Assembly: GCF_002998435.1 (NCBI RefSeq)
Contig: NZ_CP027231.1
Coordinates: 2,025,001-2,089,000 of the forward strand
Length of the DNA stretch: 64,000 nt
Direction: 5' to 3'
From: Bacteroides zoogleoformans
GTDB lineage: Bacteria; Bacteroidota; Bacteroidia; Bacteroidales; Bacteroidaceae
Made by a program: the position numbers and the translations under genes. The notes beneath the pieces were generated by a model, which was not told the origin of the DNA, did no database searches, and saw only the letters and a program-made list of their open reading frames with translations. Positions 9,671 to 18,660 of the stretch are shown piece after piece; the stretch's first letter is position 1, and every line of letters starts with the position of its first letter.

Positions 9671-9795
9671 TGACAGCTACAATCCTTTGCCGTGACAGAC
9701 ACTTGTGTTTAAGCCGACAGACACCAGTGTTTGAGCCGTCAGACACCTGTGTTTGAGCCGTCAGACACAAGCCTCTGACAAGACGGACACAAATA
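9671..9795. repeat. 22-bp tandem array of short inverted repeats (array 2)
   Basis: Units begin at about 9674, 9696, 9718, 9740, 9762 and 9784, an exact 22-bp period. The better copies read CAGACAC-NN-GTGTTT, where ACAC and GTGT form an inverted repeat around a variable dinucleotide (TT, CA, CT). The outer copies are degenerate. It lies between the HTCS stop and the SusC promoter. Confidence 0.85.
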
Positions 9796-9840
9796 CCTGA
9801 TAACCAATGAGATTTAACTTGAAAACACAAGAATCTCCGG

Positions 9841-9879
9841 GTGAGGTTATCGACCCTGTTTCTTATCCCGAACTCAGGT
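9841..9879. repeat. Copy 1 of a dispersed intergenic motif
   Basis: GTGAGGTTATC at 9841-9851 and CTTATCCCGAACTC at 9862-9875 are separated by 10 bp. The same two half-elements occur in the same order at 51450-51481 with a 7-bp gap. Function unknown. Confidence 0.6.
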
Positions 9880-9918
9880 AAATGATAAAATGAAATCACT
9901 AAAATAGAACAATCCGAC

Positions 9919-9960
9919 CAAAAGCCTTCAGCGTACTTTCCCGAAGGCTTTTTGGTTTTA
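9919..9960 (+). terminator. Hairpin with T-rich tail before the SusC promoter
   Basis: CCAAAAGCCTTC at 9918-9929 pairs with GAAGGCTTTTTGG at 9943-9955, followed by TTTTA. It is nearly 400 bp after the HTCS stop, so it would end a long 3' tail of the HTCS transcript or a separate short transcript arising in 9524-9918. The rest of that gap holds array 2, the dispersed motif and no gene that I can recognise. Confidence 0.7.
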
Positions 9961-10010
9961 TAATTGTATTGTTTGAAGCGATATTTGTATTCGGTTTATC
10001 CTGATGCGGA

Positions 10011-10018
10011 TATATTTG
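10011..10018 (+). promoter_or_regulatory. -7 element of the SusC/SusD operon promoter
   Basis: TATATTTG matches TAnnTTTG and lies 61 bp before the susC-like start. A TTTG at 9984-9987 could be the -33 element, although the 23-bp spacing is slightly long. The HTCS would be expected to bind just upstream. Confidence 0.6.
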
Positions 10019-10078
10019 CAATAATTAAGAAAGCGGACTTCTATTTCCGTATAGTTTGAAAATCTAATTCTATAAAAA

Positions 10079-13000
10079 ATGAGCAAGAAAATCTTATTCT
10101 TATTCTTCGTTTTGTTTGCAGCTACCGCTTATTCACAAGATGTGACCATAACGGGAACGGTGACGGATGCAAATAAAGAACCCTTGACGGGTGTAAATGT
10201 AGTGGTGAAAGGAGCTACTACGGGTACTATTACCGACATCGACGGTAACTTCTCTGTAAGCGGAAAGAAAGGGAGTACGCTTATTTTCTCATACATCGGT
10301 ATGATTAGTCAGGAAGTGGTTTATAAAGGAACTGCCCTGCATGTGGTGATGCAAGATGACGCAAAGGCTTTGGACGAAGTGGTTGTCATCGGTTATCAGA
10401 CAGTTAAGAAGTCCGACCTGACCGGAGCCGTGTCTGTGGTAGATACCAAAGAGATGAAGAAAAGTGCTGCCGGAACGCTTGTCAGCCAGATGCAAGGTTT
10501 GGCCACCGGCGTCAACGTGCGTAGTAGCGGACGGGCAGGAGAGGATGCTTCCATTCAGATTCGCGGTGTAGGGTCTTTAAGCAATAACTCCCCGCTGTGG
10601 GTTGTCGACGGAATGATTACCGATCCGGGCGTTGATTTCAACCCGGCAGATGCAGAATCCATCCAAATTCTGAAAGATGCTTCCGCAGCGGCCATCTATG
10701 GTTCTCGTGCAGCCAACGGTGTAATCATCGTTACTACCAAGAAAGGTGCAAAAGGCCCCATGAAGGTGAATGTCAGTGTAAAGGAAACGTTGGAATGGAG
10801 TCCGAAGTACGACCTGATGAATGCGGCGGAATACATCAAATATAATGATATTGCCTACAATGAAGCCATTAAGGATGGCATTGCCACCGTAAACAGCACC
10901 CAGAAGCACTCGCCGTATGATACCAACTGGCAGGACGAAGTACTGAAGACGGCTTTGGTGCAGGACTACAACGTATCTCTCTCCGGTGGAGGCGATTCCG
11001 GCAACTATTTCCTCTCCGCCGGATATTACAAAAACAATGGTGTGTCTTATGGAAATACGTTCGACCGTTACAGCTTCCGCGTAAACACGCAAGGCAAAAA
11101 GGGTTGGTTCTCTTTTGGTGAAAACATGGCTTATTCACTGACAAACACAGACCCGAACCAGACAAATACATACAATGACTTTTTGCGTATGATGCCTACC
11201 ATTCCTATCTATGATGAGAATAATCCGGGAGGGTATGGTTACGGCGACGCTTCCAAATACAATACGTTCGGCGTGAACCCGATTGCGCGTGAGGATTTGG
11301 AATACCGCCATTATCGTCAGAATCGCTTGAATGGTTCTGTATGGTTGGAGTTCAAACCTTTCGAATTCCTTTCTTATAAATTCAACGGCGGTGTCGACCT
11401 CTATTTCTATGAGAATTCATGGTTCCGCGGTGAGGGTAACTGGACTCAGAACCAAGAACATCGCGACCCGGAAAGTCAGAAAGCCCGTGATAATACTTAC
11501 AACATGCTGATTGAGCACACGCTGAATTTCAACAAAGATTTTGGGAAACATCATGTGGACGCTGTGGTGGGTACAACCTATCAACACCATGAATGGGAAG
11601 GGCTTTGGGCTTCGCGTCTGAACTTCCCGATGCTTGGCAACAATGGTTATCTCACCGTATTGAATGCCGGACAAAGCAACCAACAGAATTCTAATGCCAT
11701 CAGCAAGAATGCGATGATTTCTTATCTGGGACGTGCGAACTATATCTACGACGACAGATACTATTTGACTGCCACTTTCCGTCGCGACGGCACTTCCCGT
11801 TTGGCGAAGGAAAACCGTTGGGGCAACTTCCCCTCATTCTCCGGTGCGTGGAGAATCTCGAAAGAAGACTTCTTTGATGTATCATGGATTAATGACTTGA
11901 AGATTAGAGGAAACTGGGGACGGCTGGGTAATGCCTCCATCGGCGATTGGGACTATATCGGAACCATCAATCAAAGTATCGTGACCGTGTTTGGCGGAGC
12001 CATTGTTACCGGTTCCACTCAAGTGAAACTGGTGAATACCGGCCTTGTGTGGGAAACAAAAGAAACAGTGAATATTGGTTTTGATGCCAGCTTCCTGAAC
12101 CAGCGGCTGACTGTCAGCGCGGAATATTATAACTCCAAGACCAGCGACGTATTGGCCGAGACTCCGATAGCCATTTCCACCGGTAATCAAGGAGGCTCAC
12201 CGTGGAAGAATGCAGCCAGTTTGCGCAACAAAGGTTTTGAAATAACGTTGGGCTGGAAAGATCAGGTGTCGGACCTCAAATACAGTGCTTTGCTGAATGT
12301 AACAACGATGAGCAACGAGGTGTTGAGCCTCGGACGTGACGATACTGAAAGGGACTTTATCGACTCTGGTCAGGCAAGAACGAAACCGGGCAGGTCGTTG
12401 GCCGAGTTCTATCTGAGAAAAACGGACGGAATTTTCAAGACACAAGAAGAAATCGATCGTTATGTGACCTCCAAGGGAACTCCTATTATCATTGAGGGAA
12501 AACGTCCCAAGTTGGGCGATGTGAGATACCTCGACTTGAATGATGACGGTGAAATCACCGATGCCGACCGCGATTATTGCGGCAGCCCGTGGGCCAAGAT
12601 GCAAATGTCGTTGGTGTTCAATGCCGAGTGGAAGAATTTTGACTTCAGCATGATGTGGAACGGACAGTTCGGTAATAAGATATATAATGTTCCCCGTTGG
12701 CAAGGACGTCTGTTTGCGGACAACTCCAATTACATCCGTTTCAAGAAAGGCGAAGAACCCTATCAGGTGAACCCGAACTCCGATACGCCACGTATCATAT
12801 ACGGTGACTTCCGCAATTCCCGTGATGCCGACCGCTTCTTGGAGAACGGTTCTTATTTCCGTATGAAGAACATTTCTGTGGGATATAACTTCAAGCAGAA
12901 ATGGTTGACGAATCTGGGCGTTGAGAAACTTCGCCTGTTTGCCACCGGAAGCAATCTGATTACAATCACCGGTTATTCAGGATTGGATCCGGACTTTAAG

Positions 13001-13090
13001 GGAGTGAATCCTGTTTGGAACAGTGGAACGGATGGCTTTGCTTACCCCAACACTCGTTCGGTAATGTTTGGATTAGATTTGACCTTTTAA
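10079..13090 (+). CDS. SusC/RagA-family TonB-dependent outer-membrane transporter
   Basis: 1003 residues with a signal peptide (cleavage near AYSQD). A carboxypeptidase-like regulatory domain (about 22-100) is followed by a TonB-box-like LDEVVVIGY stretch, the plug domain (about 110-230, with ILKDASAAAIYGSRAANGV), and a 22-strand beta-barrel ending in aromatic residues (GLDLTF). There is no STN domain, which agrees with HTCS rather than sigma/anti-sigma control. It forms the lidded importer for oligosaccharides with the SusD partner 22 bp downstream, powered by TonB-ExbBD. The substrate is probably the glycan attacked by the adjacent GH43 enzymes. Confidence 0.97.
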   Translation: MSKKILFLFFVLFAATAYSQDVTITGTVTDANKEPLTGVNVVVKGATTGTITDIDGNFSVSGKKGSTLIFSYIGMISQEVVYKGTALHVVMQDDAKALDEVVVIGYQTVKKSDLTGAVSVVDTKEMKKSAAGTLVSQMQGLATGVNVRSSGRAGEDASIQIRGVGSLSNNSPLWVVDGMITDPGVDFNPADAESIQILKDASAAAIYGSRAANGVIIVTTKKGAKGPMKVNVSVKETLEWSPKYDLMNAAEYIKYNDIAYNEAIKDGIATVNSTQKHSPYDTNWQDEVLKTALVQDYNVSLSGGGDSGNYFLSAGYYKNNGVSYGNTFDRYSFRVNTQGKKGWFSFGENMAYSLTNTDPNQTNTYNDFLRMMPTIPIYDENNPGGYGYGDASKYNTFGVNPIAREDLEYRHYRQNRLNGSVWLEFKPFEFLSYKFNGGVDLYFYENSWFRGEGNWTQNQEHRDPESQKARDNTYNMLIEHTLNFNKDFGKHHVDAVVGTTYQHHEWEGLWASRLNFPMLGNNGYLTVLNAGQSNQQNSNAISKNAMISYLGRANYIYDDRYYLTATFRRDGTSRLAKENRWGNFPSFSGAWRISKEDFFDVSWINDLKIRGNWGRLGNASIGDWDYIGTINQSIVTVFGGAIVTGSTQVKLVNTGLVWETKETVNIGFDASFLNQRLTVSAEYYNSKTSDVLAETPIAISTGNQGGSPWKNAASLRNKGFEITLGWKDQVSDLKYSALLNVTTMSNEVLSLGRDDTERDFIDSGQARTKPGRSLAEFYLRKTDGIFKTQEEIDRYVTSKGTPIIIEGKRPKLGDVRYLDLNDDGEITDADRDYCGSPWAKMQMSLVFNAEWKNFDFSMMWNGQFGNKIYNVPRWQGRLFADNSNYIRFKKGEEPYQVNPNSDTPRIIYGDFRNSRDADRFLENGSYFRMKNISVGYNFKQKWLTNLGVEKLRLFATGSNLITITGYSGLDPDFKGVNPVWNSGTDGFAYPNTRSVMFGLDLTF

Positions 13091-13112
13091 CTTTTAAATC
13101 AATTAAGAAATT

Positions 13113-14690
13113 ATGAAAAAGATATATTACGGATTGATGCTGGCCGGTGCAATGACGTTGTGCACCGGATGCAACTCTGATTTACTGGATATTGATAATC
13201 CGAACGAAGTCACTAACGTCACTTATTGGAACAAGCCGGAAGATGCTACTGCCGGTGTAAATGCTTGTTACAGCTTTCTTTATAAGGAAGGGACATGGAT
13301 GCGTTGGCTCTCGTTCCGTTACGATTTGACTTCTGATGAAGGGTGGAGCTCTTCTCCGTGGATTGAGTTGGGCGACTGGACTCGCTTCCTCTATAACAAC
13401 TATAACTTTTATGAAGGAAACACCGTTCATTGGGAACATTTCTATGTGGGCATTTTCCGTTGTAACCAAGTGTTGACCTATGTTCCTAAAATAGAGATGG
13501 ACGAGACGACGAAAAACCGGGTATTGGCGCAAGCCTCGTTCCTGAGAGCTTTATGGTATTTCCAAGTCAATCTGTTGTGGGACAAAGGCACCATGCCTCT
13601 TGAGCCAAAGGATGCCACCTACATCCCGGAAGACGCTTCCGAACAGGAGATATGGGACCAGATAGAAAAAGATTTGACTTTTGCCATGCAATATTTGCCC
13701 GAATCTTGGGATGCGGCCAATCTGGGGCGTGCCACCAAGGGGGCTGCGAAAGCCCTGCTGGGCAAAGCCTATATGCAGCAACACAAATATGACAAGGCAA
13801 AAGAACAGTTGCAATGGCTGATTGACAAGGAAGGTTCTTTGTATGGTCTTATCGATAATCGCGAAGATAACTTTACCGATTTGGACGAGAACAACAAGGA
13901 AGGCATCTTTGAAATTCAGTTCGATGACAAGAACAAAGGTGGTACGGGCAATGACGCCAGCATGGCGTTCGGCTTTCAGCGTACCCAATTCTATGCTCCC
14001 GGCGGTATCGGTTGGGGCGACGGAAAGGCTCGTCGTTGGCTGGTCGATGAATTCTTGAAAGAGAAGCGGGCTGATGGGCAGAACGACTTACGCTTGTATA
14101 GCAGTATCCTTTATCGTGGTTTCTCGCAAGATTTTCCCAACCTTCCGAAGAACTATTATCGGTTTGAGAATGCCGATTGGAACGACGGATGGGGAACCGA
14201 CCCGGAGGACTGCTACATTCGTAAATACAACACTTCATACTATCGCACTGCGGAAGACTATTTTGCACGCAACAACTATCGCATCATGCGCTACGCCGAC
14301 ATCCTGATGAACTATGCCGAATGCTTGGTAGAGACGGGAGGAAGTACGGCAGATGCCGCCGCTTACGTGGATAAGGTCAGAGAGCGTGCCGGGTTGGTTA
14401 AACTGCAAAACAGCCAATGGAAAGATTGCTTGAAATCAAAAGATGCCTTTATCAAACGTCTTCAGACGGAGCGTACGTTGGAACTCTGTTTCGAGGGATG
14501 GCGGTGGGCCGACTTGAAGCGTTGGGGATTGCTCGATTCTCAGGCAGGTATCGATGAGCTGAAAGCTCGTGACAAGGATTTCAACAACTTTATCATTGGC
14601 AAGCACAGACGTTTGCCCATTCCGAGAGACGAGGTGATGAACAGTACGATGGATAAGGTGGTACACCTGAAGCAGAATCCGGGTTATTGA
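13113..14690 (+). CDS. SusD/RagB-family glycan-binding lipoprotein
   Basis: 525 residues with a lipobox Cys near residue 20 (MTLCTGC). The N-terminal TPR-rich SusD fold (about 40-330, with FLRALWYFQVNLLWDKGTMP) and C-terminal RagB/SusD domain with the conserved RYADILMNYAE and ERTLELCFEGWRWADLKRW segments are present. It acts as the hinged lid on the SusC barrel at the cell surface. It is directly downstream of SusC and followed by a stem-loop before the first GH43 gene. Confidence 0.97.
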   Translation: MKKIYYGLMLAGAMTLCTGCNSDLLDIDNPNEVTNVTYWNKPEDATAGVNACYSFLYKEGTWMRWLSFRYDLTSDEGWSSSPWIELGDWTRFLYNNYNFYEGNTVHWEHFYVGIFRCNQVLTYVPKIEMDETTKNRVLAQASFLRALWYFQVNLLWDKGTMPLEPKDATYIPEDASEQEIWDQIEKDLTFAMQYLPESWDAANLGRATKGAAKALLGKAYMQQHKYDKAKEQLQWLIDKEGSLYGLIDNREDNFTDLDENNKEGIFEIQFDDKNKGGTGNDASMAFGFQRTQFYAPGGIGWGDGKARRWLVDEFLKEKRADGQNDLRLYSSILYRGFSQDFPNLPKNYYRFENADWNDGWGTDPEDCYIRKYNTSYYRTAEDYFARNNYRIMRYADILMNYAECLVETGGSTADAAAYVDKVRERAGLVKLQNSQWKDCLKSKDAFIKRLQTERTLELCFEGWRWADLKRWGLLDSQAGIDELKARDKDFNNFIIGKHRRLPIPRDEVMNSTMDKVVHLKQNPGY

Positions 14691-14700
14691 TAATTCAAGG

Positions 14701-14751
14701 AAGGCTGTGTCTGGAAGTTTCTGCTCATTCAGAGATTTCCGGCATAGCCTT
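14701..14751 (+). terminator. Intercistronic stem-loop after SusD (attenuator or partial terminator)
   Basis: AAGGCTGTGTCTGGAA at 14701-14716 pairs with TTCCGGCATAGCCTT at 14737-14751, followed by TTCCCTTAATTTTT. It sits in the 75-bp gap before the GH43 gene and could reduce expression of the enzymes relative to SusC/D, or protect the SusCD mRNA 3' end. Confidence 0.65.
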
Positions 14752-14765
14752 TTCCCTTAATTTTT

Positions 14766-17435
14766 ATGTGGCACATGCTTATTTGTAGAAAAACCATATT
14801 ATTATTGGCTTTTGCCTGTTGCAGCACACTGTTTGCACAGAACGTCCTAAATCCGGTACTTCCCGGAGTGGCGGATGCCGGTGTGATGAAGTACAACGGC
14901 AAATATTATATCGGCGGCGTACATACGAATGGAGACTTTTATGTTTCGGATGATTTGGTTCATTGGGGGAGACCTGTCCATGTCCTTTCGATGGATAATG
15001 AATGGACAAAAGGTAGTAGAGCCGGGAATGACCAGATTCATGCCAATGACATCCGCTACCTGAACGGTGATTTTCATCTGTACTGGTCTGTCAATTATTG
15101 GGGAAAGGATAAGCATGCGGTTCACATAGCACATGCGCAAAGCAAAGAGGCATTGGGGCCTTATGTCGAGCCGGACAAGAAAGCTTGGATGGACAACCGT
15201 ATCGACCCGATGGTTTTTAAGGATGACGACGGACAGTTATACATGTATATGGTACGCTTCACGGATGGTAATACGATATGGGGCCGCAAGATGAAGAATC
15301 CGGCAGAGTTTGACGGCGAGCCCGTGTGCCAGTTCGCTTCGTTGCCCGATACATGGGAAACGATGGATAACAGGGTGGCGGAAGGCCCTTGGGTAATGAA
15401 ATACAGAGGGCGTTATTATATGATGTACAATGCCAACCACACCTCTACGGAATGGGGCAATTATCAGTTGGGAGTGGCCGAGGCCGACTCTCCTTTAGGT
15501 TTTCAAAATGGTAGTAAATATAGTCATCCGGTTGTGGGATGTAATCAGGCAGAACTCGAAGAGAAGTATGTAGACTTATTGCGGTATGGCGATGCGTATG
15601 AGCCGCTGTTTGCCTATACGGAAAGCATGCCGGAAGGAGACTGGACAAAGGAAACCTATGAGGCTTCGGGCTGGAAGAAAGGAGAAACAGGTTTTTCGTC
15701 CGACGAGGTGAAAGGTTCTACGGTTCGGCGTATGGGTACTTGGTGGAAATCTCCTGCTCTGTGGTTGCGTAAAGCCTTTTCTGCCGGTAAGCAGGTTGGC
15801 AATCTGGCTTTGCGGGTGGCTCACGACGGAGATACTAAGATTTATCTGAACGGTACACCGGTTTATGAGAAGCAGGGGCGTGATTATTGCATCGTCAATC
15901 TTGATGGGAAATTGCGTGCTGCCCTGAAAGAAGGAGCGAACCTTCTTGCCGTGGAGACAAGGAGAGGAAAAAGTTCGCAGTTCTTTGATGTCGCTTTGTT
16001 CGACATGAAGAACGATGTGTCCGATGATATACTGATGACACCCGGACAGCCCAATATTCTGAGAGGGCCGAATGGGTTTGAGTGGTGGTTGATTTATATG
16101 GCAAACAAAAACAACGAACATCGCGGGCAGTATATCGACCGCATACAGTTTTTTGATAAAACGATGTATGTGGACGGCATAACCGGGCCTCGTACAAAGG
16201 GCTATCATCCGAAGCCTGCTTTACCTACTTTTGCCCGAATAGGCGAAACGTCTTCGTTCGGTGTGTTGCAGGGGGTGCAAGCGTCTGTTGCCTATCTGTT
16301 CGAGACGGGGATTAAGACAAAAGCCGAAGCCGGTGTCGTTGCATGGTGGAAAGATGCCGACAATTGCGCTTATATTGGCTTGGATGCCGGCCATCGATGC
16401 TGGTATATGCGCACCCGTATCGACGGCGAGGAGAAAAAGGAGGTCTTTGCTCTGCCTGCTGATTTCCGCTGGGGTGTTTATCATCATTTGCGTATCGAGC
16501 GTAACGGAGGATGCATAAAAGTCTGGTTGGACGAGATTCCTGCTCCGGAAAAACATATGTTTACGGAAATTATTCCCGCCGCGGAGGAGGGGGTTCCCGG
16601 CGTGTTTGACGGAAAGAGAGACGCCTTGTTCGAGGGTGCTGTCTATACTATCGGTTTCGACGATATGGAATGGCAGCTTGCGGAGGAGGCGGAGATGTTG
16701 AAGGGGGATTTCCTGAACGATTATGAGTTCAGCTTTCAGCTGTCCGGCTTTTCTGAACAAGACGTGGCAGGCTGCTATCCGGTTTATGTAGACAAGGATA
16801 ATTATGTGAAGGCCCGGTTCAACGGCACGACCCGTATGCTTGAGGTGATTGCCGTGAAAAAAGGAAAAACCACTTGGCGCGAAGACTTCTCGTTGGAATG
16901 CCTGCAAACGGTCTATCCGGATGTGAAATATACCGATTTCATCGAGAAATCTTACTGTTTTGCTACACCTGCATGGGTGGATGCCCTCTACTTGAATCGC
17001 CACGAAGCCGATGACAAGTCCCGGTTTGTGGAAGACATGTTCAGTAAGTTCACGGTGGATTATTTGAGTAACGGCGAGTGGCATCCGATAGATGTGCAGG
17101 GTGCGGAGGTCGCCCCACGGCATCCGGCTTATAACCGTTTGTCTTTTTCCCCGGTGAAAGCTGAAAGAATCCGGTTCATCAATAAGGATGCGGAAGATTT
17201 GAAACGCCATATCTATAAAATCGGTATACACGAGATACTGAAGGCATCCTACAATTTCCGTGCAGTGCGCCGGGGCGGGAAACTGTATCTCTTTGTCGAC
17301 GGCAAGGAAATGGCTGCCATGGATATCCGGTATCCTGCATCCCGCATCGGATTCTGTGCGGAAAGCGGTGCTCCGACCTATAAGGGAGTATTGTATTACC
17401 ACATCGGGCAGCCTTTTCGTCAGGTGCAACCTTAA
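14766..17435 (+). CDS. GH43-family enzyme with a domain inserted into the propeller and extra C-terminal domains
   Basis: 889 residues with a signal peptide (ends near TLFAQ, residue 25). ATG 14775 is an equally good start. The GH43 catalytic triad can be placed: base Asp37 (GVADAGVM), pKa modulator Asp147 (RIDPMVF) and acid Glu206 (VAEGPWVM). At about 285-420 the propeller is interrupted by a segment that looks like a galactose-binding beta-sandwich (WLRKAF, LRVAHDGDTKIYLNG). The final GH43 strands then resume at about 425 (TPGQPNILRGPNGFEWW). Residues about 480-690 resemble a LamG-like sandwich, and the rest to 889 is not recognised. GH43 enzymes cut alpha-L-arabinofuranosyl or beta-xylosyl bonds; which one is open. 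Usual GH43 length is 300-550 residues. Confidence 0.75.
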   Translation: MWHMLICRKTILLLAFACCSTLFAQNVLNPVLPGVADAGVMKYNGKYYIGGVHTNGDFYVSDDLVHWGRPVHVLSMDNEWTKGSRAGNDQIHANDIRYLNGDFHLYWSVNYWGKDKHAVHIAHAQSKEALGPYVEPDKKAWMDNRIDPMVFKDDDGQLYMYMVRFTDGNTIWGRKMKNPAEFDGEPVCQFASLPDTWETMDNRVAEGPWVMKYRGRYYMMYNANHTSTEWGNYQLGVAEADSPLGFQNGSKYSHPVVGCNQAELEEKYVDLLRYGDAYEPLFAYTESMPEGDWTKETYEASGWKKGETGFSSDEVKGSTVRRMGTWWKSPALWLRKAFSAGKQVGNLALRVAHDGDTKIYLNGTPVYEKQGRDYCIVNLDGKLRAALKEGANLLAVETRRGKSSQFFDVALFDMKNDVSDDILMTPGQPNILRGPNGFEWWLIYMANKNNEHRGQYIDRIQFFDKTMYVDGITGPRTKGYHPKPALPTFARIGETSSFGVLQGVQASVAYLFETGIKTKAEAGVVAWWKDADNCAYIGLDAGHRCWYMRTRIDGEEKKEVFALPADFRWGVYHHLRIERNGGCIKVWLDEIPAPEKHMFTEIIPAAEEGVPGVFDGKRDALFEGAVYTIGFDDMEWQLAEEAEMLKGDFLNDYEFSFQLSGFSEQDVAGCYPVYVDKDNYVKARFNGTTRMLEVIAVKKGKTTWREDFSLECLQTVYPDVKYTDFIEKSYCFATPAWVDALYLNRHEADDKSRFVEDMFSKFTVDYLSNGEWHPIDVQGAEVAPRHPAYNRLSFSPVKAERIRFINKDAEDLKRHIYKIGIHEILKASYNFRAVRRGGKLYLFVDGKEMAAMDIRYPASRIGFCAESGAPTYKGVLYYHIGQPFRQVQP

Positions 17436-17506
17436 CCGGGCGTCGGGACGGCGTTTTGTCCGAAAAAATATACGCCGTGAGACGCTCTTGTAACAGGTTG
17501 ATTATC

Positions 17507-17596
17507 AGTACACCTAAATAGAGCCTATCTAAGTATAGGACTTAGGGTGCCTAAGTATACGACTTAGGGTATCTAAGTATACTACTGATCCCCCCT
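17507..17596. repeat. 22-bp tandem array of short palindromes (array 3)
   Basis: CTAAGTAT starts at 17529, 17551 and 17573, an exact 22-bp period. The first two units read CTAAGTATANGACTTAGGGT, where CTAAGT and ACTTAG form an inverted repeat. A degenerate unit precedes and the third breaks down into CTACTGATCCCCC. It lies in the 229-bp gap between two GH43 genes transcribed in the same direction. Confidence 0.88.
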
Positions 17597-17664
17597 CAGT
17601 ATGCGAGGGAGAGAAAAAATGTTTTTTTAGTAAAGATTTATCTTAAAATAAGAATCAAAAGAAA

Positions 17665-18639
17665 ATGCTCATGAAGAAGAATTTTATAAGTATGTATCTG
17701 TTTCTGCTGGCTGTACTGACTTCCTGCCAGTCGTGTTCTTCGGAATACAAGAACGTGGACGATATAGTTGTCAATGGAGTTGAAACACCGGTGCTTTTCG
17801 GCGACCCGTTTATCATGTTGCATGGTGACACTTATTATGCCTATGGCACGAATGCCGCAGATGGCATTGAAGTATATACCTCGGATGACTTGCAGACTTG
17901 GAAATACAAAGGTATGGCACTGAACAAGAAAGATGTATGGGCCGATCGTTGGTTCTGGGCTCCGGAGGTCTACGAGGTCGATGGGAAGTTCTACATGTAC
18001 TATTCCGCCGACGAACACATCTGCGTGGCCACGGCCGATAAGCCTGAAGGGCCTTTTGTACAGAGCGAGAAGCAGCCTATGATTGCCGGCGAGAAATGCA
18101 TCGACAACTCTCTGTTCGTCGACGATGACGGCACGCCTTACTTGTTTTTCGACCGTTTCAACGACGGGCTTAACATTTGGGTGGCCGAGCTTGAAAAAGA
18201 CCTCGTTACGATTAAAACAGAGACCATGCACCCTTGCATTCATGTTTCGCAGGCATGGGAGGAGGTCTGGCCGCGTGTCAACGAAGGGCCGTTTGTAATG
18301 AAGCGCAACGGGCTCTATTATATGACCTATTCAGCCAACAGCTATGAGAGCCCTTTCTATGGCATAGGTTGCGCCACGGCCACCGACGTGATGGGGACAT
18401 GGACTAAGTACGATGAAAATCCACTTTTGCAGAAACCCGGCGAGCTGGTAGGAGTGGGGCATAGCGCCATGTTTACGGACAAGGCCGGAAAGCTCCGCAT
18501 CGTTTTCCATGCGCACAAGGATAAAAGCAACATCCATCCGCGTGCCATGTATATCAGCGATGTCTGTTTTGAGAAAGTGGATGGGGTGGAGCGTATGAGA
18601 ATCAGTAAGGAATATATGACCCCCAAGGTCGTGAAATGA
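17665..18639 (+). CDS. GH43-family lipoprotein (arabinofuranosidase/xylosidase type)
   Basis: 324 residues, a single five-bladed propeller. Lipobox Cys near residue 21 (AVLTSC) indicates membrane anchoring. The triad is Asp47 (LFGDPFIM), Asp147 (CIDNSLFVDDDG) and Glu207 (VNEGPFVMK). ATG 17671 is an alternative start two codons later. It probably releases side-chain sugars from oligosaccharides taken up by the SusCD pair. It is 21 bp upstream of another GH43 gene, so the two are co-transcribed. Confidence 0.88.
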   Translation: MLMKKNFISMYLFLLAVLTSCQSCSSEYKNVDDIVVNGVETPVLFGDPFIMLHGDTYYAYGTNAADGIEVYTSDDLQTWKYKGMALNKKDVWADRWFWAPEVYEVDGKFYMYYSADEHICVATADKPEGPFVQSEKQPMIAGEKCIDNSLFVDDDGTPYLFFDRFNDGLNIWVAELEKDLVTIKTETMHPCIHVSQAWEEVWPRVNEGPFVMKRNGLYYMTYSANSYESPFYGIGCATATDVMGTWTKYDENPLLQKPGELVGVGHSAMFTDKAGKLRIVFHAHKDKSNIHPRAMYISDVCFEKVDGVERMRISKEYMTPKVVK

Positions 18640-18660
18640 AATCGTATAAAAACAGGAAAC

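Noticed and set aside
9524..10078. tRNA or known small RNA in the long gap before SusC
   Set aside because: No cloverleaf or known RNA motif was found by eye; only a hairpin with T run supports a transcript end.
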